64,000 nucleotides of DNA from Flavobacterium aquicola (GTDB lineage: Bacteria > Bacteroidota > Bacteroidia > Flavobacteriales > Flavobacteriaceae). The position numbers were made by a program, and so were the translations under genes. The stretch is taken from positions 123,441 to 187,440 of the forward strand of contig NZ_QUNI01000010.1 in the NCBI RefSeq assembly GCF_003385115.1, given 5' to 3'. Numbering within the stretch: position 1 is the first letter of the stretch; each line of letters begins with the position of its first letter. Below are positions 43,277 through 50,776 of the stretch, one piece after another. The notes beneath the pieces are model-generated. The model saw only the letters and a program-made list of their open reading frames with translations, searched no databases and was not told the DNA's origin.

Positions 43277-43621
43277 ATGGCATCTAAATTTTACAATAAC
43301 ATTGGAGATTTTCATATTGGCAGTATTATTAAATCCTATATTGACCGCAATAAAATATCCAAGGCCGCACTGGCCAGAAAAGTGGGACGTACAGATAGTG
43401 CTGTAATCCAGCTGCAAAAGAGAGCCTCATTACAATTGGGGATTGTGATGGAACTGAGCCATGCCCTGAAACATAATTTCTTTGCCGATATTGCGGCACA
43501 AATGCCGGAGACCTATACTACCGATGCCCCAGTGGATACTACAGATAAGGAAAAGATTGCCCAGCTCGAACAGGAAATCATTATCCTCAAAGCCGAAAAA
43601 GCCGTGCTTTTGCTGAGATAA
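43277..43621 (+). CDS. small helix-turn-helix protein with C-terminal coiled coil
   Basis: The 114-residue protein has an N-terminal helix-turn-helix around residues 27-60 (ISKAALARKVGRTDSAVIQL, followed by LGIVMELSHALKHNFF), similar in layout to XRE-type domains. A short C-terminal coiled coil, EKIAQLEQEIIILKAEKAVL, probably mediates dimerisation. It may regulate itself through the AT-rich sites upstream. The gene is followed by two palindromic REP-like copies. No target is known. Confidence 0.65.
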   Translation: MASKFYNNIGDFHIGSIIKSYIDRNKISKAALARKVGRTDSAVIQLQKRASLQLGIVMELSHALKHNFFADIAAQMPETYTTDAPVDTTDKEKIAQLEQEIIILKAEKAVLLLR

Positions 43622-43627
43622 AAACCC

Positions 43628-43660
43628 AACCCTAACAGGGTTTTAAACCCTGTTAGGGTT
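43628..43660. repeat. 33-nt REP palindrome (copy 1)
   Basis: AACCCTAACAGGGTTT and AAACCCTGTTAGGGTT are perfect complements around one central T. Each arm is itself a near-palindrome (AACCCT/AGGGTT), giving fourfold symmetry. Copies of identical length lie at 43688, 44356 and 45032. Confidence 0.93.
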
Positions 43661-43687
43661 AAATAGTAAAATGGAATAAAACAATCC

Positions 43688-43720
43688 AACCCTAATAGGA
43701 TTCAAAATCCTATTAGGGCT
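43688..43720. repeat. 33-nt REP palindrome (copy 2, with compensatory changes)
   Basis: AACCCTAATAGGATT pairs with AATCCTATTAGGGCT with a single mismatch. Relative to copy 1, changes in one arm are matched in the other, so the hairpin has been conserved. Confidence 0.9.
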
Positions 43721-43908
43721 GATTAACTAAGAAAATTGGAAAACCGAAAAACTGCTTATAGAGGAACTGGAAACCTGGAACAGTTAAAGATTGAACTGAA
43801 TGTATGGAGAAAAATTTATAAAATGGAGTAACTATTTGGTCTAAATTTCAAGAAACAAAAAAAGGACAAGTCATATTGTATAAATTAAGTTTTTTTAAAA
43901 TGTAAATT

Positions 43909-44352
43909 ATGAAATACAGAGAAGAACTCATAGAATTTCTTGAAAACGGAGATTTAGACAAAATCATGGATTGGATGGGTACAAAACCTAGTCTGGACCA
44001 CACCGATATTTTTAGAGAATTGCAGCAGATATTCTGGGAAATATATGACGAGACTGGTAATCCAAATATTCTGAAACAAATTCAATATTACGATACCTTT
44101 ATACCTGCTTATGAAGAGAATGTATTAAACCATAAGCTAGCCGAGGCCAACTATGTAATGGCAGTGCAAGAACAGGAAAAAGTAATGCAGAGAATAATAG
44201 AAGCCACTGTAGGGATAAGGCGATACATCATGGATTGCATCATAAACCAAGAAGATAATGCCGAAGAAATGAAAGAATTGGCACAAAAAATAATGGCATC
44301 CGAAAAGGAAAGCGGCATTTATGATGAAAACAATTGGATCGAGATTTTATAA
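43909..44352 (+). CDS. hypothetical cytoplasmic protein
   Basis: A 147-residue, acidic, apparently all-helical protein with no signal peptide or membrane segment (start MKYREELIEFLENGDLDKIM, end GIYDENNWIEIL). I do not recognise a family. The gene ends three bases before REP copy 3, which stands just upstream of the RAYT gene. It may be a cargo gene of this accessory region. Confidence 0.6.
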   Translation: MKYREELIEFLENGDLDKIMDWMGTKPSLDHTDIFRELQQIFWEIYDETGNPNILKQIQYYDTFIPAYEENVLNHKLAEANYVMAVQEQEKVMQRIIEATVGIRRYIMDCIINQEDNAEEMKELAQKIMASEKESGIYDENNWIEIL

Positions 44353-44355
44353 CAC

Positions 44356-44388
44356 AACCCTAACAGGGTTTTGAACCCTGTTAGGGTT
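44356..44388. repeat. 33-nt REP palindrome (copy 3, immediately upstream of RAYT)
   Basis: AACCCTAACAGGGTTT pairs with GAACCCTGTTAGGGTT; it ends 16 bases before the RAYT start codon. Confidence 0.93.
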
Positions 44389-44404
44389 AATTAGTATAAG
44401 TAAC

Positions 44405-45016
44405 ATGGAAAAAAAAGAGCCAATTCTCCACGGAAATTACTACCACATTTACAACCGTGGTAATAACGGAATTGACATATTTCTTGAAAACGAAAACTAC
44501 TATCATTTTCTTCGGCTATATGCAAAATACATAGAGCCTATTGCCGAAACGTATGCTTGGTGCTTGTTAAAAAATCATTTTCATATCTTGGTACGAATCA
44601 AAGAAAAAGTCGAAATAGAACAGAATGAGTTGACCTACACCACTACCGAAAAACCAAAAATTATTGATCCGTCCCGACAGTTTTCGCATTTGTTCAATGC
44701 TTATACGCAAGCAGTCAACAAACGATATAATAGGACTGGAAGTCTATTTGAAACTACTTTTGAAAGGAAATTGGTTTCTTCTGATAGATATTTTCAACAA
44801 TTGGTTTTTTATATTCATAACAATCCAGTACATCATGGTTTTGTAAAACAAATGAGTTTGTATGCTTGGTCATCTTATGAAACGGTAATTTCGAATAAAC
44901 CAACAAAACTAAAAAGGAAAGAAGTAGTTGAATTATTCGGAGATAGGGAAAATTTTATTTTTTATCACAATCAACAACAAGAATTAGACGAAATAAATAA
45001 TTTAATAATCGAATAA
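44405..45016 (+). CDS. REP-associated tyrosine transposase (RAYT), IS200/IS605-like
   Basis: The 203-residue Y1-type HUH transposase has an N-terminal GNYYHIYNRGNNG, the HUH metal motif HFHILVRI (His-hydrophobic-His) near residue 59, and a catalytic-tyrosine region NAYTQAVNKRYNRTGSLFE near 102-120. RAYTs bind and cut REP palindromes as single-strand hairpins. Here REP copies flank the gene 16 bases upstream and 15 bases downstream, with two more within 1 kb. The ORF is intact with no frameshift, so it may still be active. Confidence 0.93.
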   Translation: MEKKEPILHGNYYHIYNRGNNGIDIFLENENYYHFLRLYAKYIEPIAETYAWCLLKNHFHILVRIKEKVEIEQNELTYTTTEKPKIIDPSRQFSHLFNAYTQAVNKRYNRTGSLFETTFERKLVSSDRYFQQLVFYIHNNPVHHGFVKQMSLYAWSSYETVISNKPTKLKRKEVVELFGDRENFIFYHNQQQELDEINNLIIE

Positions 45017-45031
45017 TTTAGTCTTTTATTT

Positions 45032-45064
45032 AACCCTGACAGGGTTTAAAACCCTGTCAGGGTT
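45032..45064. repeat. 33-nt REP palindrome (copy 4, immediately downstream of RAYT)
   Basis: AACCCTGACAGGGTTT pairs with AAACCCTGTCAGGGTT. The A-to-G change relative to copy 1 is matched in the opposite arm. It begins 15 bases after the RAYT stop codon. Confidence 0.93.
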
Positions 45065-45091
45065 AAATAAAAGGTATAAAAATTAAAAAAA

Positions 45092-45418
45092 ATGAACATA
45101 AAAAACGCACAGTTAGACGTAGATACTTGGATAAAAGAACACGGAGTCCGTTACTTTAACGAGCTGACAAATATGGCACAGCTTACCGAAGAAGTAGGCG
45201 AAGTTGCCAGAATCATTGCCCGTCGTTACGGAGAACAGTCCGAAAAAGAAAGTGATAAAAATAAGGATCTTGGCGAAGAACTTGCTGATGTAGTTTTTGT
45301 AGTACTATGTTTGGCGAACCAGACAGGAATCGATCTGCAGGCCGCTTTCGATAAGAAAATGGATTTGAAATCAGTTCGTGACAAAGACCGCCACAAAAAC
45401 AACGATAAATTAAAATAA
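45092..45418 (+). CDS. MazG-like nucleotide pyrophosphohydrolase
   Basis: The 108-residue protein is a single MazG-type helical domain with the metal-binding ELTNMAQLTEEVGEVARII (E-E-x-x-E) near residues 22-40 and ELADVVFVVLCLANQTG near 67. It hydrolyses nucleoside triphosphates to monophosphates, probably a house-cleaning function. Its first 130 bases are duplicated in the chimeric ORF at 42164. It stands 28 bases after REP copy 4 and just ahead of aroA. Confidence 0.9.
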   Translation: MNIKNAQLDVDTWIKEHGVRYFNELTNMAQLTEEVGEVARIIARRYGEQSEKESDKNKDLGEELADVVFVVLCLANQTGIDLQAAFDKKMDLKSVRDKDRHKNNDKLK

Positions 45419-45440
45419 TGTTATAAGTTACGGCAAAACT

Positions 45441-45470
45441 TTGGTTCTTACTTTTTTTAAAATAAATTTG
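45441..45470 (+). promoter_or_regulatory. promoter of aroA
   Basis: TTG at 45441-45443 and TAAATTTG at 45463-45470 are 19 bases apart, 30 bases before the aroA start. Confidence 0.75.
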
Positions 45471-45499
45471 CCAAAAGACCAATTTCAACGTATTCAAAA

Positions 45500-46735
45500 A
45501 TGAATTTACTAGTTCAAACTTCCCAACACGATTTACAAGACCAAATTGCAATAACAGGTTCCAAAAGTGAAACCAATAGACTTTTGCTGCTTCAAGCGCT
45601 TTTTCCAAATATTACTTTAGCCAATACATCAAATTCTGATGACAGTGAGGTAATGCAGAAAGCACTAAAAGGCAATGATGAAATTGTTGATATTCATCAT
45701 GCAGGAACAGCAATGCGTTTCTTGACAGCTTATTTTGCAGTGAACGAAGGCCGTGAAGTGGTTTTGACTGGATCTCAGAGAATGACTGAGCGCCCTATTA
45801 AAGTTTTGGTAGAAGCTTTGGTGCAGTTAGGAGCAAAAATAACGTATGAAAAAGAAGAAGGTTATCCGCCTATTCGAATTATAGGACAAAAAATAACTGC
45901 GAATAAAGTAAGCATTCCAGCGAATGTAAGCAGTCAGTATATATCGGCATTACTTTTGGTAGCGCCAAAATTAGAGAATGGAATTGAACTGACTTTGGTT
46001 GGTGAAATAACTTCTGTTCCATATATCAAAATGACTTTAGCTTTGCTAAATGATTTAAATATTGAAACTAGTTTTGTTGGAAACGTTATAACAGTAAAAC
46101 CTAAAAAAGAAGTTGAAACAAAAGTAATGACTGTTGAATCCGATTGGAGTTCGGCTTCTTATTTTTTCAGTTTAGCTGCATTGGCAAAAACAGCTTCTGT
46201 TTCGTTGACAAGTTACAAAGAAACAAGTTTACAAGGGGATTCAGCTTTAGTCGAAATCTACAAGCAAATGGGGGTTTCTTCAAAATTTGAAGGAGATAAA
46301 ATTACTTTGACAAAACAAGAAGGTTTTGAATACAAAGACATTACTTTCGACTTGAATAATACGCCGGATATTGCACAGACTATTGTAGTAACTTGTTTAG
46401 GATTAGGAATTGGCTGTCACTTAACAGGTCTGCATACCTTAAAAATTAAAGAAACGGACAGGCTGGAAGCACTTCGAATTGAATTAACAAAACTAGGAGC
46501 AAACATTTCCGTAACCAATGATAGTTTGACATTGGTGGCAACAAAAGATATTAAAGAAGAAATAAGAATTGATACTTATAACGACCACAGAATGGCAATG
46601 GCATTTGCACCATTAGCATTAAAAGTACCAATTGTAATCAATAATGCCGATGTGGTGTCAAAATCATACCCTGATTTTTGGGATGATTTAAAAAAGTTAG
46701 GCTTTTTGGTTGTTCAAAAATGGTCATTTACCTAG
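45500..46735 (+). CDS. aroA: 3-phosphoshikimate 1-carboxyvinyltransferase (EPSP synthase)
   Basis: The 411-residue two-domain enzyme has the SKSETNRLLLLQAL motif near residue 22, DIHHAGTAMRFLTAYFA near 75, and the C-terminal TLKIKETDRLEAL and NDHRMAMAFAPLAL near 310-360. It converts shikimate-3-phosphate and phosphoenolpyruvate to EPSP, the penultimate step to chorismate. It is slightly shorter than typical (about 427 aa). It has its own promoter and is not linked to the Phe/Tyr operon at 23.9-28.2 kb. Confidence 0.95.
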   Translation: MNLLVQTSQHDLQDQIAITGSKSETNRLLLLQALFPNITLANTSNSDDSEVMQKALKGNDEIVDIHHAGTAMRFLTAYFAVNEGREVVLTGSQRMTERPIKVLVEALVQLGAKITYEKEEGYPPIRIIGQKITANKVSIPANVSSQYISALLLVAPKLENGIELTLVGEITSVPYIKMTLALLNDLNIETSFVGNVITVKPKKEVETKVMTVESDWSSASYFFSLAALAKTASVSLTSYKETSLQGDSALVEIYKQMGVSSKFEGDKITLTKQEGFEYKDITFDLNNTPDIAQTIVVTCLGLGIGCHLTGLHTLKIKETDRLEALRIELTKLGANISVTNDSLTLVATKDIKEEIRIDTYNDHRMAMAFAPLALKVPIVINNADVVSKSYPDFWDDLKKLGFLVVQKWSFT

Positions 46736-46807
46736 AGTATTGTTGAGTTTTAACTTTTTCTATTGTGGAGAGGGCCGAAGTGAGGTAAAAAATAAACACC
46801 TAAACAC

Positions 46808-46839
46808 TTGACAACGCCTATCTCACAATCGTATATTTG
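46808..46839 (+). promoter_or_regulatory. promoter of queA
   Basis: TTG at 46808-46810 and TATATTTG at 46832-46839 are 21 bases apart. The start codon follows 72 bases later. Confidence 0.72.
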
Positions 46840-46911
46840 CACCCGAAAGATTTTTATGTTCAGGCTAAATAGTCTGTGACTTGAATTTTTAAACTTTTAA
46901 ACAAACAGCAA

Positions 46912-47961
46912 ATGAAATTATCGCACTTTAACTTCAATTTACCAAAAGAACTTCTTGCAGAATATCCAGCCGAAAACAGAGATGAGTCTCGTTTGATGAT
47001 TGTAGACCGCAAGAATCAGACGATAACACATAAAATGTTCAAAGACGTTATCGATTATTTTGATGATGGTGATGTTTTAATTTTGAATAATACTAAAGTT
47101 TTTCCAGCTCGTTTATACGGAAATAAGGAAAAAACAGGTGCAAGAATTGAAGTGTTTTTATTGAGAGAACTAAATGCAGAACAAAGACTTTGGGATGTAT
47201 TAGTTGATCCGGCTAGAAAAATCAGAATTGGAAATAAATTATATTTTGGTGACGACGATTCATTAGTTGCTGAGGTAATTGATAATACAACTTCCCGCGG
47301 AAGAACTTTGCGTTTTCTTTATGACGGTTCTTACGAAGAATTCAGAAATAAATTGACTGAACTAGGAGAAACTCCTATCCCAAAATACATTAACCGTGAC
47401 GTAACTCCTGAAGATGCTGAGCGTTACCAAACAATTTATGCTAAAGAAGAGGGAGCTGTTGCGGCGCCAACTGCAGGTTTGCACTTCTCTAAGCATTTAT
47501 TGAAAAGACTAGAAATTAAAGGTGTTAAATTTGCCGAAGTAACACTTCACGTTGGTTTAGGAACTTTCAATCCAGTTGAGGTTGAAGATTTATCTAAGCA
47601 TAAAATGGATTCCGAAGAGCTAAAAATTACTCAGGAAGCTTGTGATATTGTAAACACCGCAAAGGCTGCTAAGAAAAGAATCTGTACTGTAGGAACTACT
47701 TCTATGCGTGCTGTAGAAAGTTCTGTTTCTTCACAAAACACACTGAATCCTTACGATGGATGGACAAACAAATTTGTTTTTCCTCCTCACGATTTCAGTA
47801 TTCCAACTTGTATGATTACTAATTTTCATACGCCAAAATCTACTTTATTAATGATGGTTTCAGCTTTCTGCGGACATGATTTAATGAAAAGAGCTTACGA
47901 AGAAGCAATCAAAGAAGAATACAAATTTTATTCTTACGGAGACGCAATGCTGATTATCTAA
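46912..47961 (+). CDS. queA: S-adenosylmethionine:tRNA ribosyltransferase-isomerase
   Basis: The 349-residue protein is standard QueA length and shows LPKELLAEYPAENRDESRL at the start, VLILNNTKVFPARLYG near 52, and EGAVAAPTAGLHFS near 182, GLGTFNPV near 215 and THxxxLMMVSAF near the end (FHTPKSTLLMMVSAFCG). It adds the ribosyl moiety of SAM to preQ1 in tRNA to form epoxyqueuosine. QueE, an earlier enzyme in queuosine synthesis, lies at 58582. Confidence 0.96.
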   Translation: MKLSHFNFNLPKELLAEYPAENRDESRLMIVDRKNQTITHKMFKDVIDYFDDGDVLILNNTKVFPARLYGNKEKTGARIEVFLLRELNAEQRLWDVLVDPARKIRIGNKLYFGDDDSLVAEVIDNTTSRGRTLRFLYDGSYEEFRNKLTELGETPIPKYINRDVTPEDAERYQTIYAKEEGAVAAPTAGLHFSKHLLKRLEIKGVKFAEVTLHVGLGTFNPVEVEDLSKHKMDSEELKITQEACDIVNTAKAAKKRICTVGTTSMRAVESSVSSQNTLNPYDGWTNKFVFPPHDFSIPTCMITNFHTPKSTLLMMVSAFCGHDLMKRAYEEAIKEEYKFYSYGDAMLII

Positions 47962-47984
47962 TCACATTCAAAACTAAATATAAA

Positions 47985-48013
47985 GTCTCGTCAGCAATGG
48001 CGAGATTTTTTTT
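47985..48013 (+). terminator. Rho-independent terminator after queA
   Basis: TCTCG and CGAGA pair around a ten-base loop and are followed by eight T. The stem is short, but its position fits. Confidence 0.65.
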
Positions 48014-48274
48014 GTGCTAAATTGAGCGAAGCGAACGCACAGCTTACACTGAATATTGCTATCTAATTCCTGTCATCAAAAATAAATCTGCGAATCTGCG
48101 GTAATTTTATAGATAGTGATTTTAAATATTAATTCATGAATTCGTGGCATTTCTTTTGTTTTCTGGGTTAAATGTAAAATTTCGCTCAAAATAGATTGAT
48201 TTGTTATTGAATTATCTTTTTTAATGACTGATTCGTTTTATTTTTTCTATTTTTACAATATAAATAATAAAAAA

Positions 48275-49552
48275 ATGGATTTCAAAAACACTCTGGAATT
48301 TGCTCAAAAACTCGATGCTGAAGATCATTTGCATAAATATCAAGACGAATTTATTTTTCCAAAAGTCAACAATAAAAAAGTAATTTATTTTACAGGTAAC
48401 TCTTTAGGCTTACAGCCAAAAAGAACCAAAAAATATGTTGATGAGGTAATGAATGACTGGGCGAATTTAGCTGTTGAAGGACATTTTTACGCCGAAAAAC
48501 CTTGGTGGGACTATCAAGAGCGTTTTGCAGATCCATTGAGCAGATTAGTAGGCGCATTGCCTTCAGAAGTTACGGTAATGAATACCTTGACAGTGAATCT
48601 TCATTTACTGATGGTATCATTCTACAGACCAACAGCAAAACGATACAAAATCATTTGCGAAGAAAAAGCATTCCCTTCGGATCAGTATATGTTTCATAGT
48701 CAGGTTCATTTTCACGGTTATAAACCAGAAGATGTAATCGTAGAAATCAAGCGCAGAGAAGGAGAACATAACATTCGATTAGAAGATGTTTTATCAAAAA
48801 TCGAAGAAATCGGAGAGGAGTTGGCTCTAGTTTTAATAGGCGGAGTAAATTATTATACAGGTCAGGTTTTTGACATGAAAACAATTACCGAAGCGGGTCA
48901 CAAACAAGGCGCTTATGTGGGCTGGGATTTGGCTCACGCTGCCGGAAATATTAAATTAGAACTGCACGATTGGAATGTTGATTTTGCTTCTTGGTGCAGT
49001 TATAAATACATGAACTCAGGGCCAGGAAATGCATCGGGTTGTTTTGTTCATGAAAAACATCACAATAATAAAGAACTGCCTCGTTTTGCGGGTTGGTGGG
49101 GACATAACAAAGAACGTCGCTTCAAGATGGAACCCGTTTTCGATCCTGTTCAGGGAGCTGGAGGCTGGCAGGTAAGTAATCTGCCTATTTTATCTTTAGC
49201 ACCATATTTAGCTTCTGTAGAAATGTTTGACGAAATTGGAATGGATCAATTAATCTTAAAAAGAGATAAAATAACATCTTATTTGGAGTTTATTCTAAAT
49301 GAAATCAGCAAAGAAGTTCATGGTTCTTTTGAAATTATCACTCCTGTTAATCCTTCCGAAAGAGCATGTCAATTATCAGTTTTTCTTCATGGAGAAGGCC
49401 GCAGATTATTTGATTATTTAATGAAAAACGGCGTGATTACAGATTGGCGTGAACCCAATGTAATTCGGTTAGCACCAGTTCCATTATACACTTCCTATGA
49501 AGATATGTTTCACTTTGGGCAGATTCTGAAAAGGGGAATAATAGAGAAATAA
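48275..49552 (+). CDS. kynU: kynureninase
   Basis: The 425-residue PLP enzyme has YFTGNSLGLQPKRTKKYV near residue 33, AEKPWWDYQERFA near 70, WDLAHAAGNIKLELHDWNVDFA near 216-238 and the PLP lysine Lys244 in CSYKYMNSGPG. It cleaves kynurenine or 3-hydroxykynurenine to anthranilate or 3-hydroxyanthranilate plus alanine in tryptophan breakdown or NAD synthesis. ATG 48275 gives the normal N-terminus; an in-frame ATG at 48224 would add a Phe/Tyr-rich stretch. No other kynurenine-pathway gene is nearby. Confidence 0.93.
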   Translation: MDFKNTLEFAQKLDAEDHLHKYQDEFIFPKVNNKKVIYFTGNSLGLQPKRTKKYVDEVMNDWANLAVEGHFYAEKPWWDYQERFADPLSRLVGALPSEVTVMNTLTVNLHLLMVSFYRPTAKRYKIICEEKAFPSDQYMFHSQVHFHGYKPEDVIVEIKRREGEHNIRLEDVLSKIEEIGEELALVLIGGVNYYTGQVFDMKTITEAGHKQGAYVGWDLAHAAGNIKLELHDWNVDFASWCSYKYMNSGPGNASGCFVHEKHHNNKELPRFAGWWGHNKERRFKMEPVFDPVQGAGGWQVSNLPILSLAPYLASVEMFDEIGMDQLILKRDKITSYLEFILNEISKEVHGSFEIITPVNPSERACQLSVFLHGEGRRLFDYLMKNGVITDWREPNVIRLAPVPLYTSYEDMFHFGQILKRGIIEK

Positions 49553-49589
49553 AAAACGGGAATAGTTCTAAATGCTATTCCCGTTTTTG
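49552..49589. terminator. bidirectional terminator after kynU
   Basis: AAAAACGGGAATAG and CTATTCCCGTTTTT form a perfect stem with a nine-base loop. Poly-T on both strands serves this gene and the convergent gene at 49604. Confidence 0.92.
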
Positions 49590-49603
49590 GTTAATTATTT
49601 TTT

Positions 49604-50251
49604 TTATTCTTTGTCTTTTCTGAAAGATTTTGTTGGAATGTCTTGTTGGGCATGTTGAAAACGGTCGATTAGTTTTGGTAAAAAATACCCATCCGCGCCA
49701 TTTAGAGTAACAACATTTCCTTTATCAAGCTGCAGCCAGCCATCTTTGTGTTCAAGTACTTCTTCAAAAAAAATATTTTCAATGGAAGCTATAACATGTA
49801 TTGTATTGTTTTCCTTGATTAGGTATTCATTTACAAACTTACAATATAGCTGCACCGGACTGCCTTTTACAAAAGGGATATTGATTCCTTCTTTATACTC
49901 TTCTTCAAGATTGGTTTTGTCAAATTCGGAGAGACCAGACTCATAATTAGCCGATGTGTGATGTGCATCAGCAATCATATCAACAGTAATATGGTTTATT
50001 GTGAAATAGCCGGTTTCCATGATGTTTTTATAAGTATCCCTTGGAGTAGTGGTTGGGCGTACAATAAATCCAATCAAAGACGGACTGCTTCCCAAGTGGG
50101 TAACACTGCTGAAAATAGCAACATTGGTATTGCCTTCAATAGATTTTGTAGCAATGAGATTGGCAGATTTAAATCCGGTACATGAATTAATTAGATTTAA
50201 TTTTTCAATCTTATCCATTTTCAAAATGGTTTCTTTTGAAATGCTTTTCAT
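49604..50251 (-). CDS. flavin reductase-like protein (FMN-binding split barrel)
   Basis: The 215-residue protein has the split-barrel FMN-binding pattern of flavin reductase-like proteins: NLIATKSIEGNTNVAIFSSVTHLGSSPSLIGFIVRP near residues 29-64, TPRDTYKNIMETGYFTIN near 67 and DADHHTS-like AHHTSANYESGLSEF near 90. It probably binds FMN and reduces flavin or acts as a related oxidoreductase. It may be transcribed alone. The partner cannot be inferred. Confidence 0.82.
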   Translation of the reverse strand: MKSISKETILKMDKIEKLNLINSCTGFKSANLIATKSIEGNTNVAIFSSVTHLGSSPSLIGFIVRPTTTPRDTYKNIMETGYFTINHITVDMIADAHHTSANYESGLSEFDKTNLEEEYKEGINIPFVKGSPVQLYCKFVNEYLIKENNTIHVIASIENIFFEEVLEHKDGWLQLDKGNVVTLNGADGYFLPKLIDRFQHAQQDIPTKSFRKDKE

Positions 50252-50322
50252 GTGTTTCTGTGTTTAAACAAATATAAGAAATAGATGTTTAAATTGATTG
50301 TTTTGTCCTGTAAAGAATTTAT

Positions 50323-50769
50323 TTAATCCCAAATGTATTTCCAGGAACCGTCTTTTTGTTTTTTCCAAACGGTATGAAAAATGCCTTTTGAAACCTGTAC
50401 TTTTCCAGTGGAATCTTTTGAAGTCCAAACATATTTACCGTAGCTTGAAGCCATGTCTCCAGCATCAGAAACAACTACAGCATCAGGAGACCAAGTGACA
50501 GTTTTATCTAGATACTTAGGGTTTGAATAGTATTTTTTGATATTGTCCCTGCCAATGATTAGAGTATCATTTTCTCTTTTAATGACTGCATTTGAATCTG
50601 CAAATTGAGAAAAGCCCTCTGCCAGTCCTTTTTCGGCTGTTAATTTTTCAAAGTCTTTTTCGGTTTTAACAATTTCTAGTTTGATGTAAGCAATATTCTT
50701 TTTTTCTGACTTTGGCGAACAGCCATTTAAAATTAAAAGAAGAATTAAGACTTTAATATAGTTTTTCAT
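50323..50769 (-). CDS. lipoprotein with SnoaL/DUF4440-like domain
   Basis: From the ATG at 50769 the protein has 148 residues, with a lipobox LNGC near residue 15 and then a DUF4440/NTF2-like domain (AEGFSQFADSNAVIKRENDTLI, SSYGKYVWTSKD, GIFHTVWKKQKDGSWKYIWD). An in-frame upstream ATG at 50808 would add 13 residues that spoil the signal sequence and overlap the preceding gene. It lies 7 bases downstream of the HerA-like gene on the minus strand. Confidence 0.75.
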   Translation of the reverse strand: MKNYIKVLILLLILNGCSPKSEKKNIAYIKLEIVKTEKDFEKLTAEKGLAEGFSQFADSNAVIKRENDTLIIGRDNIKKYYSNPKYLDKTVTWSPDAVVVSDAGDMASSYGKYVWTSKDSTGKVQVSKGIFHTVWKKQKDGSWKYIWD

Positions 50770-50776
50770 TTTGGAA

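Noticed and set aside
43622..45064. Repeated palindromes as a CRISPR array
   Set aside because: Copies are irregularly spaced (about 27 to 640 bases apart), there are no regular spacers and no cas genes; they are REP hairpins.
48224..48274. Phe/Tyr-rich stretch MTDSFYFFYFYNINNKK before kynureninase as a leader peptide
   Set aside because: It is in frame and continuous with kynU with no stop codon, there is no terminator or antiterminator, and it sits in AT-rich upstream DNA; it is an artificial N-terminal extension.
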